Part shown: piece by piece, positions 34,796 to 44,334 of the stretch
Layout: every line of letters begins with the position of its first letter
Numbering within the stretch: position 1 is the first letter of the stretch
Assembly (NCBI GenBank): GCA_947626415.1
Contig: CANQSA010000004.1
Span: forward strand, 62,001-126,000
From: an uncultured Lachnospiraceae bacterium
GTDB lineage: Bacteria; Bacillota; Clostridia; Lachnospirales; Lachnospiraceae
Length of the DNA stretch: 64,000 bases
Direction: 5' to 3'
The notes under the pieces: generated by a model
The model's input: only the letters and a program-made list of their open reading frames with translations
Told to the model about the DNA's origin: nothing
Databases searched by the model: none
Position numbers and translations under genes: made by a program

Positions 34796-36031
34796 ATGTC
34801 GCAAAATGTTTATGACATCCTTGTGGAGCGTGGCTTTATTGAGCAGGCGACCAATGAAGAAGAGATTCGGACGTTATTAGGGAAAGAGAAGGTTACCTTT
34901 TATATTGGGTTTGATGCGACAGCGGACAGCCTGACGGCGGGACATTTCCTGACGATCATGGCGATGATGCATATGCAGCGGGCCGGACACAGACCCATTG
35001 CGTTATTGGGCGGCGGTACGACGATGATCGGGGATCCCAGCGGGAAGTCCGATATGCGGACGATGATGACGCAGGAGACCATCGCGCACAACGCGAAGCG
35101 GTTTTACGAGCAGCTGTCCCGGTTCATTACTTTTGATAATGACAGCGCCATTATTGAGAACAATGCGGACTGGCTGCTGGATCTGAATTATGTGGAATTT
35201 TTACGGGAGATCGGAGTCCATTTTTCCGTTAATAAGATGCTGACGGCGGAGTGCTATAAGCAGCGGATGGAAAAAGGACTTACCTTTTTTGAGTTTAATT
35301 ATATGCTGATGCAGTCCTATGACTTCTGGAAGTTATATAAGAAGCACGGATGCGTACTGGAGATGGGCGGCAACGACCAGTGGTCCAACATTATCGGGGG
35401 CGTGGAGCTGATCCGCCGCAAGGAAGGAAAACCGGCTTACGGACTGACCTTTAAGCTGCTCACTACCTCTGAGGGGATTAAGATGGGCAAGACCATGAAG
35501 GGAGCCGTATGGCTGGACCCGGAGAAGACGTCTCCTTACGAGTTTTACCAGTACTGGCGCAATATTGAAGATGTGAAAGTAGAGGAATGTCTGGCGCTGC
35601 TTACATTCCTGCCGATGGAGGAAGTACACCGTCTGGGCGCGCTGGAAGGCGCTGCGATCAATGAAGCCAAGGAAATTCTGGCTTATGAGATCACGAAGAT
35701 CGTACATGGAGAAGCGGAAGCGGTCAAAGCGCAGGAAGCAGCCAGAGCTTTATTTGCGGGCGGCGGTAAGACCGATGATATGCCGACGACTTGTTATCCG
35801 GCCGGACAGCTGGATGCGGGGATCGACCTGATCACGCTGTTAACCGATACGAAGCTGTGCACGACCCGTTCAGACGCCCGCCGTCTGATTACGCAGGGCG
35901 GCGTTACCGTGAACGGAGAGAAAGAAGCTGATTTCTCCCGGGTGTTCACGACAGCCGATCTGAACGAAGACGGAGCCATTGTCATTAAAAAGGGCAAGAA
36001 GGGCTATCATCAGATCAAAGTGCAGGAATAA
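34796..36031 (+). CDS. tyrS: Tyrosyl-tRNA synthetase
   Basis: A 411-residue class I synthetase. Tyrosine and ATP binding motifs include [16 protein letters not shown] (the HIGH-like GH), [17 protein letters not shown] and the KMSKS-like loop [12 protein letters not shown]. An S4-type RNA-binding domain lies at about 345-405 ([19 protein letters not shown]). AAGGAGG precedes ATG 34796; the in-frame ATG at 34778 would put this site inside the gene. alaS follows 15 bases later, so the two synthetases are likely co-transcribed. Confidence 0.97.
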   Translation: MSQNVYDILVERGFIEQATNEEEIRTLLGKEKVTFYIGFDATADSLTAGHFLTIMAMMHMQRAGHRPIALLGGGTTMIGDPSGKSDMRTMMTQETIAHNAKRFYEQLSRFITFDNDSAIIENNADWLLDLNYVEFLREIGVHFSVNKMLTAECYKQRMEKGLTFFEFNYMLMQSYDFWKLYKKHGCVLEMGGNDQWSNIIGGVELIRRKEGKPAYGLTFKLLTTSEGIKMGKTMKGAVWLDPEKTSPYEFYQYWRNIEDVKVEECLALLTFLPMEEVHRLGALEGAAINEAKEILAYEITKIVHGEAEAVKAQEAARALFAGGGKTDDMPTTCYPAGQLDAGIDLITLLTDTKLCTTRSDARRLITQGGVTVNGEKEADFSRVFTTADLNEDGAIVIKKGKKGYHQIKVQE

Positions 36032-36046
36032 GAAGACGAGGACAGA

Positions 36047-38695
36047 ATGATGAAGAATTATGGTGTAAATGAATTGCGGAAGATGTTTCTGGATTTCTTT
36101 GAGAGTAAGGGACATCTGGTGATGAACAGTTTTTCACTGGTTCCGCACAATGATAACAGTCTTTTACTGATCAACGCGGGCATGGCGCCGTTAAAACCGT
36201 ATTTTACCGGGCAGGAGATTCCGCCCCGCAGACGGGTCGCCACCTGCCAGAAGTGTATCCGTACCGGAGATATCGAGAATGTAGGCAAGACCGCACGGCA
36301 CGGGACTTTCTTTGAAATGCTGGGCAATTTCTCCTTTGGAGATTATTTTAAACACGAGGCGATCGCCTGGTCCTGGGAATTTTTAACCGAAGTAGTCGGA
36401 ATGGATCCCGACCGCCTTTATCCGTCCGTATTCTTTGAAGATGACGAGGCGTTTGATATCTGGAACAAAGAGATCGGGATTCCCAAAGAACGGATCTTCC
36501 GGTTTGGCAAAGAGGACAATTTCTGGGAGCACGGGGCAGGCCCGTGCGGTCCCTGTTCCGAGATTTACTATGACCGTGGCGAACAGTACGGCTGCGGAAA
36601 GCCGGATTGTACGGTAGGCTGTGACTGCGACCGCTATATGGAGATCTGGAATAACGTATTTACCCAGTTTGAAAATGACGGCAAGGGCAATTATACCGAG
36701 CTGATCCAGAAGAATATCGATACCGGAATGGGACTGGAGCGGCTGGCTGCCGTCGTACAGGGTGTGGATTCCATTTTTGATGTGGATACGGTAAAAGCGC
36801 TGCGGGATAAGGTATGTGAATTTGCCGACACAGAATACCACCGGGAATATGAGAAGGATGTCTCCATCCGTCTGATCACGGACCATATCCGTTCCGCGAC
36901 TTTTATGATCTCAGACGGGATCCTGCCGTCCAATGAAGGCAGAGGATATGTACTGCGCAGACTGATTCGCCGGGCTGCAAGACACGGAAGGCTGCTTGGC
37001 ATTTCCGATGTATTCCTGGCAAAGCTGAGCCGGACCGTGATTGAGGGGTCCAAAGCAGGTTACCCGGAACTGTCTGAGAAGCAGGATATGATCTTTAAGG
37101 TACTGACCGAAGAAGAGAATAAATTCAACAAGACCATCGATCTGGGACTTACGATCCTGGCCGATCTGGAAGAGAAGTTAAAGAATGAAGGGCAGACCGT
37201 TCTGGCAGGAGAAGATGCGTTCCGCCTGTATGATACCTACGGATTTCCTCTGGATCTGACGAAAGAGATCCTGGAAGAAAAAGGATTTTCCGTCGATGAA
37301 GCCGGATTTCAGACGGCGATGGAACATCAGCGCGCAACCGCCCGAAAGGCGCGGAAGGTAACCAATTATATGGGCGCCGATGCGACCGTTTATGAGGAAC
37401 TCGATCCGTCTATCACTTCGTCCTTCATCGGATATGACCATCTGGAGGATACAGCGAGGATCCTGGCAATGACGACAACGGATACGGTTACCGATACGCT
37501 GGAAGCAGGCGTAGAAGGCACGATCATCACAGATCAGACCACATTTTACGCTACCATGGGCGGTCAGGAAGCGGATAAGGGAGAGATTCTCTGCGGAGAT
37601 TCGGTTTTCCTTGTAACCGATACCATAAAACTGGCAGGCGGTAAGATCGGACATGTAGGTTCTGTGCTGACCGGTTCTTTCCATACGGGAGATACGGTTA
37701 CCACACAGGTAGACGCCCGGCTGCGGCAGGCGACCGCGAAGAATCACAGCGCGACCCATTTGCTGCAGAAGGCGCTGCGGAATGTGCTGGGCACACATGT
37801 CGAGCAGGCCGGTTCCTTTGTAAACGGCGAACTGCTGCGGTTTGACTTTACTCATTTTCAGGCTTTGACCAAGGAAGAACTGGAGAGAGCGGAAGCGATT
37901 GTCAATGAGGAGATTGCGCAGGATCTGCCGGTCGTAACCAGAGAGATGTCGCTGGAAGAAGCCAGAAAGACCGGAGCGATGGCGCTGTTTGGCGAAAAAT
38001 ACGGAGATACGGTACGCGTAGTTTCCATGGGAGATTTTTCCATTGAACTGTGCGGCGGTACGCATGTTAAAAATACCGGTGCCATTGGATTGTTTAAGAT
38101 CATTTCCGAAAACGGGATCGCGGCAGGCGTCAGAAGAATTGTGGCGCTGACTTCCGAAGGGGTTGCCAATCATTTTAATCAGATCGAGCGCTGGCTGACG
38201 GACGCTTCCCGGACTGCGAAGGCAGAACCGGCGGCTCTGCCGAAAAAGATTGTTTCCATGCAGGAGGAGATCAAGAAGCTGCAGGCGGAAAATGAGAAGC
38301 TGAAGCAGAAGCTGGCAAAAGCGGCTGCGGGCGATATCGCCGGCAAAGCCGAAGAGATACAGGGGATCCGGGTACTTACGGTTAAACTTCCGGAAATGGA
38401 TATGAACGGTCTGCGGAATATGGCGGATCAGTATCGGGATCAGTTAGGAGAGTGTGTGGTCGTTTTGGCGTCCGCGCAGGGTAAAGATAAGGTTAATTTA
38501 GTTGCATCCGCAACACCGGCTGCCGTTGCCGACGGAGCGCATGCAGGTAATTTAATAAAAGCAATCGCTGCTGTAGTCGGCGGCGGCGGGGGCGGTCGTC
38601 CCAATATGGCACAGGCCGGAGGAAAATGTCCGGAACAGATTGACGCCGCATTGGAGAAGGCAAAATCAATTCTAAAAGAACAATTACAGGTATGA
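36047..38695 (+). CDS. alaS: Alanyl-tRNA synthetase
   Basis: An 882-residue class II synthetase. Motif 1 region RKMFLDFFESKGH, motif 2 RVATCQKCIRTGDIENVG and motif 3 GMGLERLAAV are seen in the catalytic core. The editing domain carries HNSATHLLQKAL (H-x3-H) and CGGTHVKNTGAIG. The C-terminal part has a coiled segment (QEEIKKLQAENEKLKQKLAK) and the glycine-rich GGGGGGRPNMAQAGG. Length and order are standard. ATG 36047 or 36050 could be used. The GH43 gene begins 11 bases downstream. Confidence 0.98.
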   Translation: MMKNYGVNELRKMFLDFFESKGHLVMNSFSLVPHNDNSLLLINAGMAPLKPYFTGQEIPPRRRVATCQKCIRTGDIENVGKTARHGTFFEMLGNFSFGDYFKHEAIAWSWEFLTEVVGMDPDRLYPSVFFEDDEAFDIWNKEIGIPKERIFRFGKEDNFWEHGAGPCGPCSEIYYDRGEQYGCGKPDCTVGCDCDRYMEIWNNVFTQFENDGKGNYTELIQKNIDTGMGLERLAAVVQGVDSIFDVDTVKALRDKVCEFADTEYHREYEKDVSIRLITDHIRSATFMISDGILPSNEGRGYVLRRLIRRAARHGRLLGISDVFLAKLSRTVIEGSKAGYPELSEKQDMIFKVLTEEENKFNKTIDLGLTILADLEEKLKNEGQTVLAGEDAFRLYDTYGFPLDLTKEILEEKGFSVDEAGFQTAMEHQRATARKARKVTNYMGADATVYEELDPSITSSFIGYDHLEDTARILAMTTTDTVTDTLEAGVEGTIITDQTTFYATMGGQEADKGEILCGDSVFLVTDTIKLAGGKIGHVGSVLTGSFHTGDTVTTQVDARLRQATAKNHSATHLLQKALRNVLGTHVEQAGSFVNGELLRFDFTHFQALTKEELERAEAIVNEEIAQDLPVVTREMSLEEARKTGAMALFGEKYGDTVRVVSMGDFSIELCGGTHVKNTGAIGLFKIISENGIAAGVRRIVALTSEGVANHFNQIERWLTDASRTAKAEPAALPKKIVSMQEEIKKLQAENEKLKQKLAKAAAGDIAGKAEEIQGIRVLTVKLPEMDMNGLRNMADQYRDQLGECVVVLASAQGKDKVNLVASATPAAVADGAHAGNLIKAIAAVVGGGGGGRPNMAQAGGKCPEQIDAALEKAKSILKEQLQV

Positions 38696-38706
38696 AGGAG
38701 GTTCAA

Positions 38707-40833
38707 ATGAGACAAACTATGAAAAAAAGTTTTGTAGCACTATTGGCAGTCTGCGTTTTGATGTTAAGTAGTGTTACAGTCTGCTTCGCGGCTTCAGCTG
38801 AAGACGGCGTAGGCGGCGACGGCGGCGTAAACGTAAAGATCACGACCGACGCGGAGAGTTATGGAACCGGCGATACGGTAAAAATGCAGATCGCGGTAGA
38901 AAACACAAACAGCTACGAAGTAAAAAATGTAAACGTAAGTATGGCAATGCCGGACGGTCTGAAGGAAGCAACGAAAGATGAACTGGTTGTAAAAACACTG
39001 GCTGCAGGCGAAACCCAGACACTTACCAAAGAACTTACGGTTACCAAAGCAGGCGCTGCCGGCAGTTCCAAATCCGGAGGATCCGACAGTCTTTGGCTGA
39101 TCATTGGTATTATCGCAGCCGTTGTGGTTGTAGTGGCTGTGATCGTTGTAGTGATCGTATTAAAGAAGAAAAAGGGTAAAAATGTTGCCGCAGGCATGAT
39201 CATCGTTGCATTGCTGGCGACATCCGCAATAGGGATCAGTCCGATGGAGGCACAGGCTGCCGCACCGACTACCGGACATGTATCCGTACATGATCCGTCC
39301 ATCGTAAAAGATACTAAGAGCGGAACGTATTATATCTTCGGTTCCCATCGGGCATGGGCTAAGACCGACGATCTGATGACATGGAAAAGCTTTACCAATA
39401 ACCTGACGTCCAATTATAAGGATATCTTCGGCGATCTGTTCGCAAGCTATAATTCTTATGGAAAGAATACCACTGTAGACGGAAATATGTGGGCGCCGGA
39501 TGTCATCTGGAACGAAGCCATGAACAAATGGTGCATGTACATGAGTATTAACGGCGATAACTGGCAGTCCACGATCTACTTGCTGACGGCGGACAGCCTG
39601 GATGGAGACTGGACCCTGGTAGCTCCGGTTGTATACTCCGGCTTTACCGGTTCTTCCAGTGAAGTGATCAACTTTAACGTATTTAAGAACGTAAAGGTAG
39701 GAAATGATGATCTGCGGATCCGCGCATCTGTTTCCTTCTCTTCCGGTTCTGATCGTGCCTCTATGACAGATGTTTACAAGGTTTTGGGCGAGGACGCCGA
39801 TCTGTCTTCTTACGCAAGAGTACAGAGTGTTCAGAACAACTCCATGCTGAATGCCATTGACCCGAACGTCAACTTTGACGATGAAGGAAATATGTGGCTG
39901 GCATACGGTTCCTGGTCCGCAGGCATCTATCAGATCAAGCTGGATCCGAAGACCGGTCTGAGAGATTATACCTATAAATATGAGACCAAGAACAATGAAT
40001 CGGACGCTTATTTCGGCAAGAAGCTGGCAGGCGGATATTACTGCTCCGGTGAGGGTGCTTATATCCTGAAATACGATAAGTATTACTTCCTGTTTATGTC
40101 CTATGCGGGACTGAGTTCAACCGAAGGTTATCAGATGCGGGTATTCCGTTCCGAGGATATCAACGGACCGTATGTAGACGCAAAGGGCGTTCCCGCGATC
40201 TACACTTCCTATGTCAATAATGTAGACGGGCAGAGAGGCTATAAGCTGATGTCCAGCGTGGCATGGAGTGATTACAGCAAGATTGAAGTTGCGCAGGGTC
40301 ATAACTCCGCGTTTGTAGACGAAGACGGCAAGGCATATGTAATCTACCATACCAGATTCGTAAACAACAATGACTCATATTCCGTAAACAATCCGATAGA
40401 TGGCCATGAGGTCAGAGTGCATCAGCTGTGGCTGAACGACGAGGGCTGGCTGGTAGCCGCACCGTTTGAGTACACAGGCGAGACACTGCCGGAGAACGGA
40501 TATACGGCTGCAGAGATCGCTGGTGACTATGAGTTCGCGATCCATGAGACCAGACATTACAGCAGACCGAAGAAAGGTGATGTAGTTGACGCAACAGCAA
40601 AGGCGTCCGGTATTATTGAGCCGAAGAATATCACCTTAACTGCAGACGGCAAGATCACAGGCGACGTAGAAGGCACCTGGAAGTCTTCCGGCAAGAGCGT
40701 GACTCTGTCTATCGACGGTACCGATTACAACGGCGTTGCAATCAAACAGTATTCCGAGAAGCAGCCGAAGACCGAAAAAATGTGCATTACGCTGGAAGGC
40801 AACAACAAGGCTGCATGGGCAATCGCAAAATAA
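38707..40833 (+). CDS. Membrane-anchored GH43 arabinanase-like protein with N-terminal surface domain
   Basis: A 708-residue surface protein. Residues 1-30 are a signal peptide. About 40-115 is a beta-sandwich like DUF11/CARDB. A helix (about 129-152), the basic loop KKKKGK and a second helix (about 160-178) ending in AQAAAP form a hairpin that returns the chain outside. About 190-570 is a five-blade GH43 domain with HDPSIVKD (catalytic Asp 196), AIDPNVNFDDEGNMWLAYGSW and SGEGAYI (acid Glu). The C-terminal part resembles the beta domain found in clostridial arabinan endo-1,5-alpha-L-arabinosidases. AAGGAGG precedes ATG 38707. Arabinan breakdown is likely. Confidence 0.85.
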   Translation: MRQTMKKSFVALLAVCVLMLSSVTVCFAASAEDGVGGDGGVNVKITTDAESYGTGDTVKMQIAVENTNSYEVKNVNVSMAMPDGLKEATKDELVVKTLAAGETQTLTKELTVTKAGAAGSSKSGGSDSLWLIIGIIAAVVVVVAVIVVVIVLKKKKGKNVAAGMIIVALLATSAIGISPMEAQAAAPTTGHVSVHDPSIVKDTKSGTYYIFGSHRAWAKTDDLMTWKSFTNNLTSNYKDIFGDLFASYNSYGKNTTVDGNMWAPDVIWNEAMNKWCMYMSINGDNWQSTIYLLTADSLDGDWTLVAPVVYSGFTGSSSEVINFNVFKNVKVGNDDLRIRASVSFSSGSDRASMTDVYKVLGEDADLSSYARVQSVQNNSMLNAIDPNVNFDDEGNMWLAYGSWSAGIYQIKLDPKTGLRDYTYKYETKNNESDAYFGKKLAGGYYCSGEGAYILKYDKYYFLFMSYAGLSSTEGYQMRVFRSEDINGPYVDAKGVPAIYTSYVNNVDGQRGYKLMSSVAWSDYSKIEVAQGHNSAFVDEDGKAYVIYHTRFVNNNDSYSVNNPIDGHEVRVHQLWLNDEGWLVAAPFEYTGETLPENGYTAAEIAGDYEFAIHETRHYSRPKKGDVVDATAKASGIIEPKNITLTADGKITGDVEGTWKSSGKSVTLSIDGTDYNGVAIKQYSEKQPKTEKMCITLEGNNKAAWAIAK

Positions 40834-40852
40834 AAGCAGTGGAAAAAAGTAG

Positions 40853-40880
40853 TTGACGATTTGGAAATCTATGCTATAAT
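40853..40880 (+). promoter_or_regulatory. Promoter of rpsU
   Basis: TTGACG (40853-40858), 16 bases, TATAAT (40875-40880) preceded by TGC (extended -10). The core TCTATGCTATAAT is shared with the rplS promoter. Confidence 0.85.
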
Positions 40881-40905
40881 ACCCTTAGTGCAAAAAATAC
40901 CCAGA

Positions 40906-40933
40906 CAGTTGTATTACGCACAATATGCAACTG
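40906..40933 (+). promoter_or_regulatory. Hairpin in the rpsU 5' leader
   Basis: CAGTTG (40906-40911) pairs with CAACTG (40928-40933), with additional A-T pairs inside. It ends just before the ribosome site GGGAGG (40936-40941), which is 13 bases from the start codon. It could influence rpsU translation. Confidence 0.45.
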
Positions 40934-40954
40934 AAGGGAGGTTAGGGTGATACT

Positions 40955-41131
40955 ATGTCAAATGTAATCGTAAAAGAAAACGAGTCATTGGATAGTGCGC
41001 TGCGCCGTTTCAAGAGAAATTGCGCAAAGGCAGGGATCCAGCAGGAGATTCGCAAGAGAGAGCATTATGAGAAGCCTAGTGTAAAGCGTAAGAAGAAATC
41101 TGAAGCTGCTAGAAAACGTAAATATAATTAA
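40955..41131 (+). CDS. rpsU: 30S ribosomal protein S21
   Basis: A 58-residue basic protein, [20 protein letters not shown] at the start and [22 protein letters not shown] near the end, the clear S21 pattern. It has its own strong promoter, a structured leader and a terminator, so it is a single-gene unit. The ribosome site GGGAGG is unusually far (13 bases) from the ATG. Confidence 0.97.
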   Translation: MSNVIVKENESLDSALRRFKRNCAKAGIQQEIRKREHYEKPSVKRKKKSEAARKRKYN

Positions 41132-41142
41132 ACTTGTGCAGA

Positions 41143-41175
41143 AGGCACTGTCGCTTGGCGGCAGTGCCTTTTTTT
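41143..41175 (+). terminator. Rho-independent terminator after rpsU
   Basis: A 12-base stem with one wobble (41143-41154 with 41158-41169), loop TTG, followed by a seven-base T-run to 41175. Confidence 0.95.
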
Positions 41176-41200
41176 CGCTGTCAGAAGCTGTTTTTCACTC

Positions 41201-41227
41201 ATAGGGCACCCGGTAATTTCATATATT
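41201..41227 (+). promoter_or_regulatory. Weak sigma-E-like promoter before yqfC
   Basis: CATATATT (41220-41227) resembles the sigma-E -10 (CATACAnT). The -35 position, 14 bases upstream, reads ATAGG, matching ATATT at only three of five bases. yqfC and yqfD are sigma-E genes in B. subtilis, which supports but does not prove this. Confidence 0.35.
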
Positions 41228-41258
41228 GCACAAAAGGAGTGAAAGCGAATCCGGATGC

Positions 41259-41561
41259 ATGAAAAAAGAAAGACGCTTAAAAAAGCAAAAAGAAAATAGA
41301 ATTTCCGCAGGAGAACAGGCAGTACATGTTCTGAATCTTCCGCCGGACTGCGTTCTGGGAGACGCGCTGCTCTCAGCCATAGGCAATCGGACGCTGTATA
41401 TCGAAAATTACTCCAGGATCCTATGCTATGAAGACGACTGTATTCGGATCGAATGCAGACACGGCATGATCACTTTAACGGGCGCACGCCTGACCATCGC
41501 ATATTTTAACGCGCATGAAATGAAAATTACAGGAAAGATCGAACAGATCCGGTTTTCCTGA
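41259..41561 (+). CDS. yqfC: Sporulation protein YqfC
   Basis: A 100-residue small protein of the YqfC family, beta-rich, with LPPDCVLGDALLSAIGNRTLYIENYSRIL and the closing KITGKIEQIRF. It is followed by yqfD, phoH and ybeY, the same order as in Bacillus. The start is uncertain: ATG 41259 has only a weak site, and AAAGGAG lies 19 bases upstream; a TTG at 41226 is possible but overlaps the presumed promoter. Its molecular role in sporulation is not known. Confidence 0.82.
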   Translation: MKKERRLKKQKENRISAGEQAVHVLNLPPDCVLGDALLSAIGNRTLYIENYSRILCYEDDCIRIECRHGMITLTGARLTIAYFNAHEMKITGKIEQIRFS

Positions 41562-41588
41562 TGCAGGACAGAAAGGAGTGGCGGCGCT

Positions 41589-42827
41589 ATGGTACAGCAC
41601 GGTTTTCAGTGGTTTTGCGGAACGGTAACAATAGCGGTTTTCGGAGAAGAAATTCAGCGGTTTTTTAATATCTGCCGCGCAAACGAGCTGTTTTTGCGGG
41701 ATATTCAGACAGAAAACGGACAGACTGTATTTTCCATGAATGCGGCGAAAGTCAAGAAGCTGAAGCCCATTTTAAAAAAAACGCATACGAAGATCCGGAT
41801 CTTAAAGAAAAAGGGACTCCCGTTCCTACGGCTGAAACTCCGAAAGAAACGGAGCTTTGCCATCGGCGTGATCCTGGCCGGTATGATGCTTTACAGTCTG
41901 ACTTTTTTTATCTGGAATATCACGGTGGAAGGCAATTATTCGTATACGGCGGGAGAGATTACGGATTTTTTAAATTCGATGCAGGTAACCGGCGGGATTT
42001 TAAAGGCAAAGGTAGACTGTGATGCCATTGAAAAGGCGATTCGGAATCAATATAACGATATCACCTGGGTCTGCGCGGAATTAAACGGAACTCGTCTGAT
42101 CATCCATATCAAAGAAAATTACGATACACAGATCCCAAAAGAAGAGGCGGACCCTTATCACCTGACGGCAAAACGGGACGCGGTTGTAACTTCTATTCTG
42201 ACCCGGAGCGGGACGCCGCTGGTGAAACAGGGGGATACCGTAAAAGCCGGAGATATCCTGGTAAGCGGGATCGTATCTGTCTATGACGATAACGGCGAGC
42301 CCATGGATCATCTTTTGGTAAACGCCGACGCGGATATTTACGGAAAAACGACTTATACTTATCATAAGGAAATTCCGCTTGCTTACCGGGAAAAAGAGTA
42401 TACCGGCAATCAAATCGTCAATTATTACTGTATGATAGACCGGGGGCGGCTCCTGCTGCAGACACAGAAGACAGAATTTGCCGATTATGACCGGATGACC
42501 GATGACCACTGGGTTTCTATACTGAAAAACTTTTATCTGCCGGTTCACTATGGGACCGAAACGATCCTGGAATACCGGTGGGTGGATAAGACTTACACGG
42601 AGGCGGAGGTAACTCAGGCTGCGGAAGCGGATTTTAACCTGTTTCTAGAAAAATTTATAAAAAAAGGGATTCAAATTATTGAAAAAAATGATACAATACA
42701 AATAATTGGCGAAAATTGCGTTGTTGACGGAACCGTGACCGTAATAGAGCCAATCGGAAAGGTAAGACCTGTAGAACAGAGTGAATTACCGGAAATCAAC
42801 ACGGAAGGGACAGAAAAGACGGAATGA
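41589..42827 (+). CDS. yqfD: Sporulation protein YqfD
   Basis: A 412-residue membrane protein of the YqfD (stage IV-type) family. A basic region (KKTHTKIRILKKKGLPFLRLKLRKKR) precedes one helix at about 94-114 (FAIGVILAGMMLYSLTFFIW), and the remaining 290 residues face outside, beginning with the FtsQ/POTRA-like ITVEGNYSYTAGEI. An outside domain (NADADIYGKTTYTYHKEIPL) follows. AAAGGAGTGG precedes the start. The 3' end overlaps phoH by four bases. It is needed for efficient sporulation in B. subtilis; the mechanism is unclear. Confidence 0.9.
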   Translation: MVQHGFQWFCGTVTIAVFGEEIQRFFNICRANELFLRDIQTENGQTVFSMNAAKVKKLKPILKKTHTKIRILKKKGLPFLRLKLRKKRSFAIGVILAGMMLYSLTFFIWNITVEGNYSYTAGEITDFLNSMQVTGGILKAKVDCDAIEKAIRNQYNDITWVCAELNGTRLIIHIKENYDTQIPKEEADPYHLTAKRDAVVTSILTRSGTPLVKQGDTVKAGDILVSGIVSVYDDNGEPMDHLLVNADADIYGKTTYTYHKEIPLAYREKEYTGNQIVNYYCMIDRGRLLLQTQKTEFADYDRMTDDHWVSILKNFYLPVHYGTETILEYRWVDKTYTEAEVTQAAEADFNLFLEKFIKKGIQIIEKNDTIQIIGENCVVDGTVTVIEPIGKVRPVEQSELPEINTEGTEKTE

Positions 42828-43813
42828 GTATCATCGAAACCATAACGGAACTGCCGGCGGAATGCAACGGAGAAATATTCGGGCAGTTTGACACCCATAT
42901 GAAGAAGATCGAACGGACGCTGCATGTTTCCATTATCAACCGGGATTCCGGCCTGAAGGTGATCGGCGGAGAGGTCAATGTACGCCGCGCCATAGAAGTG
43001 ATCCGGACCCTCACGGAGCTGGCAAAGCGGGGAAATACCGTAACAGAACAGAATGTGGATTATGCGCTGTCTCTGGTTGCGGAGGATAATGCCAACGCAT
43101 TGCTGGAGATCGATCAGGATATCATCACGAGAACCGTGCAGGGGAAACCGGTGAAGCCCAGAACGATGGGACAGAAACACTATGTGGATATGATCCGCCA
43201 GAAAATGATCGTATTCGGGATCGGTCCCGCGGGAACCGGCAAGACGTATCTGGCGATGGCAATGGCGATTCAGGCGTTTAAAAACAATGAAGTGAATCGG
43301 ATCATTATGACCCGGCCGGCGATCGAGGCGGGAGAAAACCTGGGATTTCTGCCCGGCGATCTGCAGAGTAAGGTAGATCCGTACCTGCGTCCGCTCTATG
43401 ACGCGCTCTATGAGATCATGGGAGCGGAAAGTTTTTTGCACAATTCCGAAAAGGGACTGATCGAGGTCGCGCCGCTTGCCTATATGCGCGGCCGGACTCT
43501 GGATAACGCCTATATTATTCTGGATGAAGCGCAGAATACCACGCCGGCGCAGATGAAGATGTTCTTAACCAGGATCGGCTTTGGCTCCAAGGTAATCGTG
43601 ACCGGCGACCTGACGCAGAAAGACCTGCCGAAAGACGCGGTATCCGGTCTGGAAGTAGCCCAGAAGGTGCTTGAGAAATTGGACGACCTGGCCTTTGTCC
43701 GGCTGACCAGTCAGGACGTAGTAAGGCATCCGCTGGTGCAGAAGATCGTAAAAGCCTATGAAGAATATGAAGCGAAGAAGGAGGCCTCCCACCGGAAGGA
43801 ACAGAAGCGATGA
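42824..43813 (+). CDS. phoH: PhoH family ATPase
   Basis: A 329-residue cytoplasmic ATPase. An N-terminal KH-like segment (about 25-85, VIGGEVNVRRAIEVI) precedes the P-loop GIGPAGTGKTYLAMA with Walker A at 134-141 and Walker B AYIILDEAQN near 235. The pairing with ybeY, which it overlaps by four bases, is widely conserved and suggests RNA-related work such as rRNA or phosphate-starvation RNA handling. Despite its name, regulation by phosphate is not implied here. Confidence 0.95.
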   Translation: MSIIETITELPAECNGEIFGQFDTHMKKIERTLHVSIINRDSGLKVIGGEVNVRRAIEVIRTLTELAKRGNTVTEQNVDYALSLVAEDNANALLEIDQDIITRTVQGKPVKPRTMGQKHYVDMIRQKMIVFGIGPAGTGKTYLAMAMAIQAFKNNEVNRIIMTRPAIEAGENLGFLPGDLQSKVDPYLRPLYDALYEIMGAESFLHNSEKGLIEVAPLAYMRGRTLDNAYIILDEAQNTTPAQMKMFLTRIGFGSKVIVTGDLTQKDLPKDAVSGLEVAQKVLEKLDDLAFVRLTSQDVVRHPLVQKIVKAYEEYEAKKEASHRKEQKR

Positions 43814-44304
43814 CAATCAGATTTGATCAGGAGTACCGGCTGGATCTGGGGATTGACCCGGAAGCAGTCTGCAGAAGAGTTGTGGAATATGCGTTGGAAT
43901 ATATCAAATGCCCTTATGAAGCGGAGGTTTCCGTTACCTTTACGGATAATGCCTCTATCGCCGAAGTAAACGCCAAATACCGGCAGATCGAGCGGGAAAC
44001 GGACGTTCTGTCATTTCCGATGCTCGAATATGAGACGCCGGGAGATTTTTCTTTTCTGGAGGAGGAACCGTTTGCGTTTCATCCGGAAACCGGAGAACTT
44101 CTGCTGGGAGATATCATGATCTCTTTGGATAAGGTGAAAGAACAGGCAGAACAGTACGGCCATTCCGTAACGCGGGAACTGGCTTTTCTGACAGCGCACA
44201 GTATGCTGCATCTGTTTGGTTTTGACCATATGGAAGAGCAGGAAAGAACAGAGATGGAGCAGAAACAGAGAGAAATTCTGGACGCGCTGCAGATCACAAG
44301 ATAA
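43810..44304 (+). CDS. ybeY: Endoribonuclease YbeY
   Basis: A 164-residue metal-dependent RNase for 16S rRNA 3' maturation and ribosome quality control. The zinc-binding motif H-x3-H-x5-H is in HSMLHLFGFDH near the C-terminus; the preceding RETDVLSFPM and GELLLGDIMISLDKV are family hallmarks. It starts within the phoH stop. A diacylglycerol kinase gene that often follows ybeY is absent here. Confidence 0.97.
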   Translation: MTIRFDQEYRLDLGIDPEAVCRRVVEYALEYIKCPYEAEVSVTFTDNASIAEVNAKYRQIERETDVLSFPMLEYETPGDFSFLEEEPFAFHPETGELLLGDIMISLDKVKEQAEQYGHSVTRELAFLTAHSMLHLFGFDHMEEQERTEMEQKQREILDALQITR

Positions 44305-44334
44305 TCCAGAAATTACAACTACGGAGAACTGATT

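Noticed and set aside
40881-40948. Closing stem ACCCT/AGGGT around the rpsU leader
   Set aside because: The left arm lies at or before the expected transcription start (about 40887), so it would not be in the RNA.
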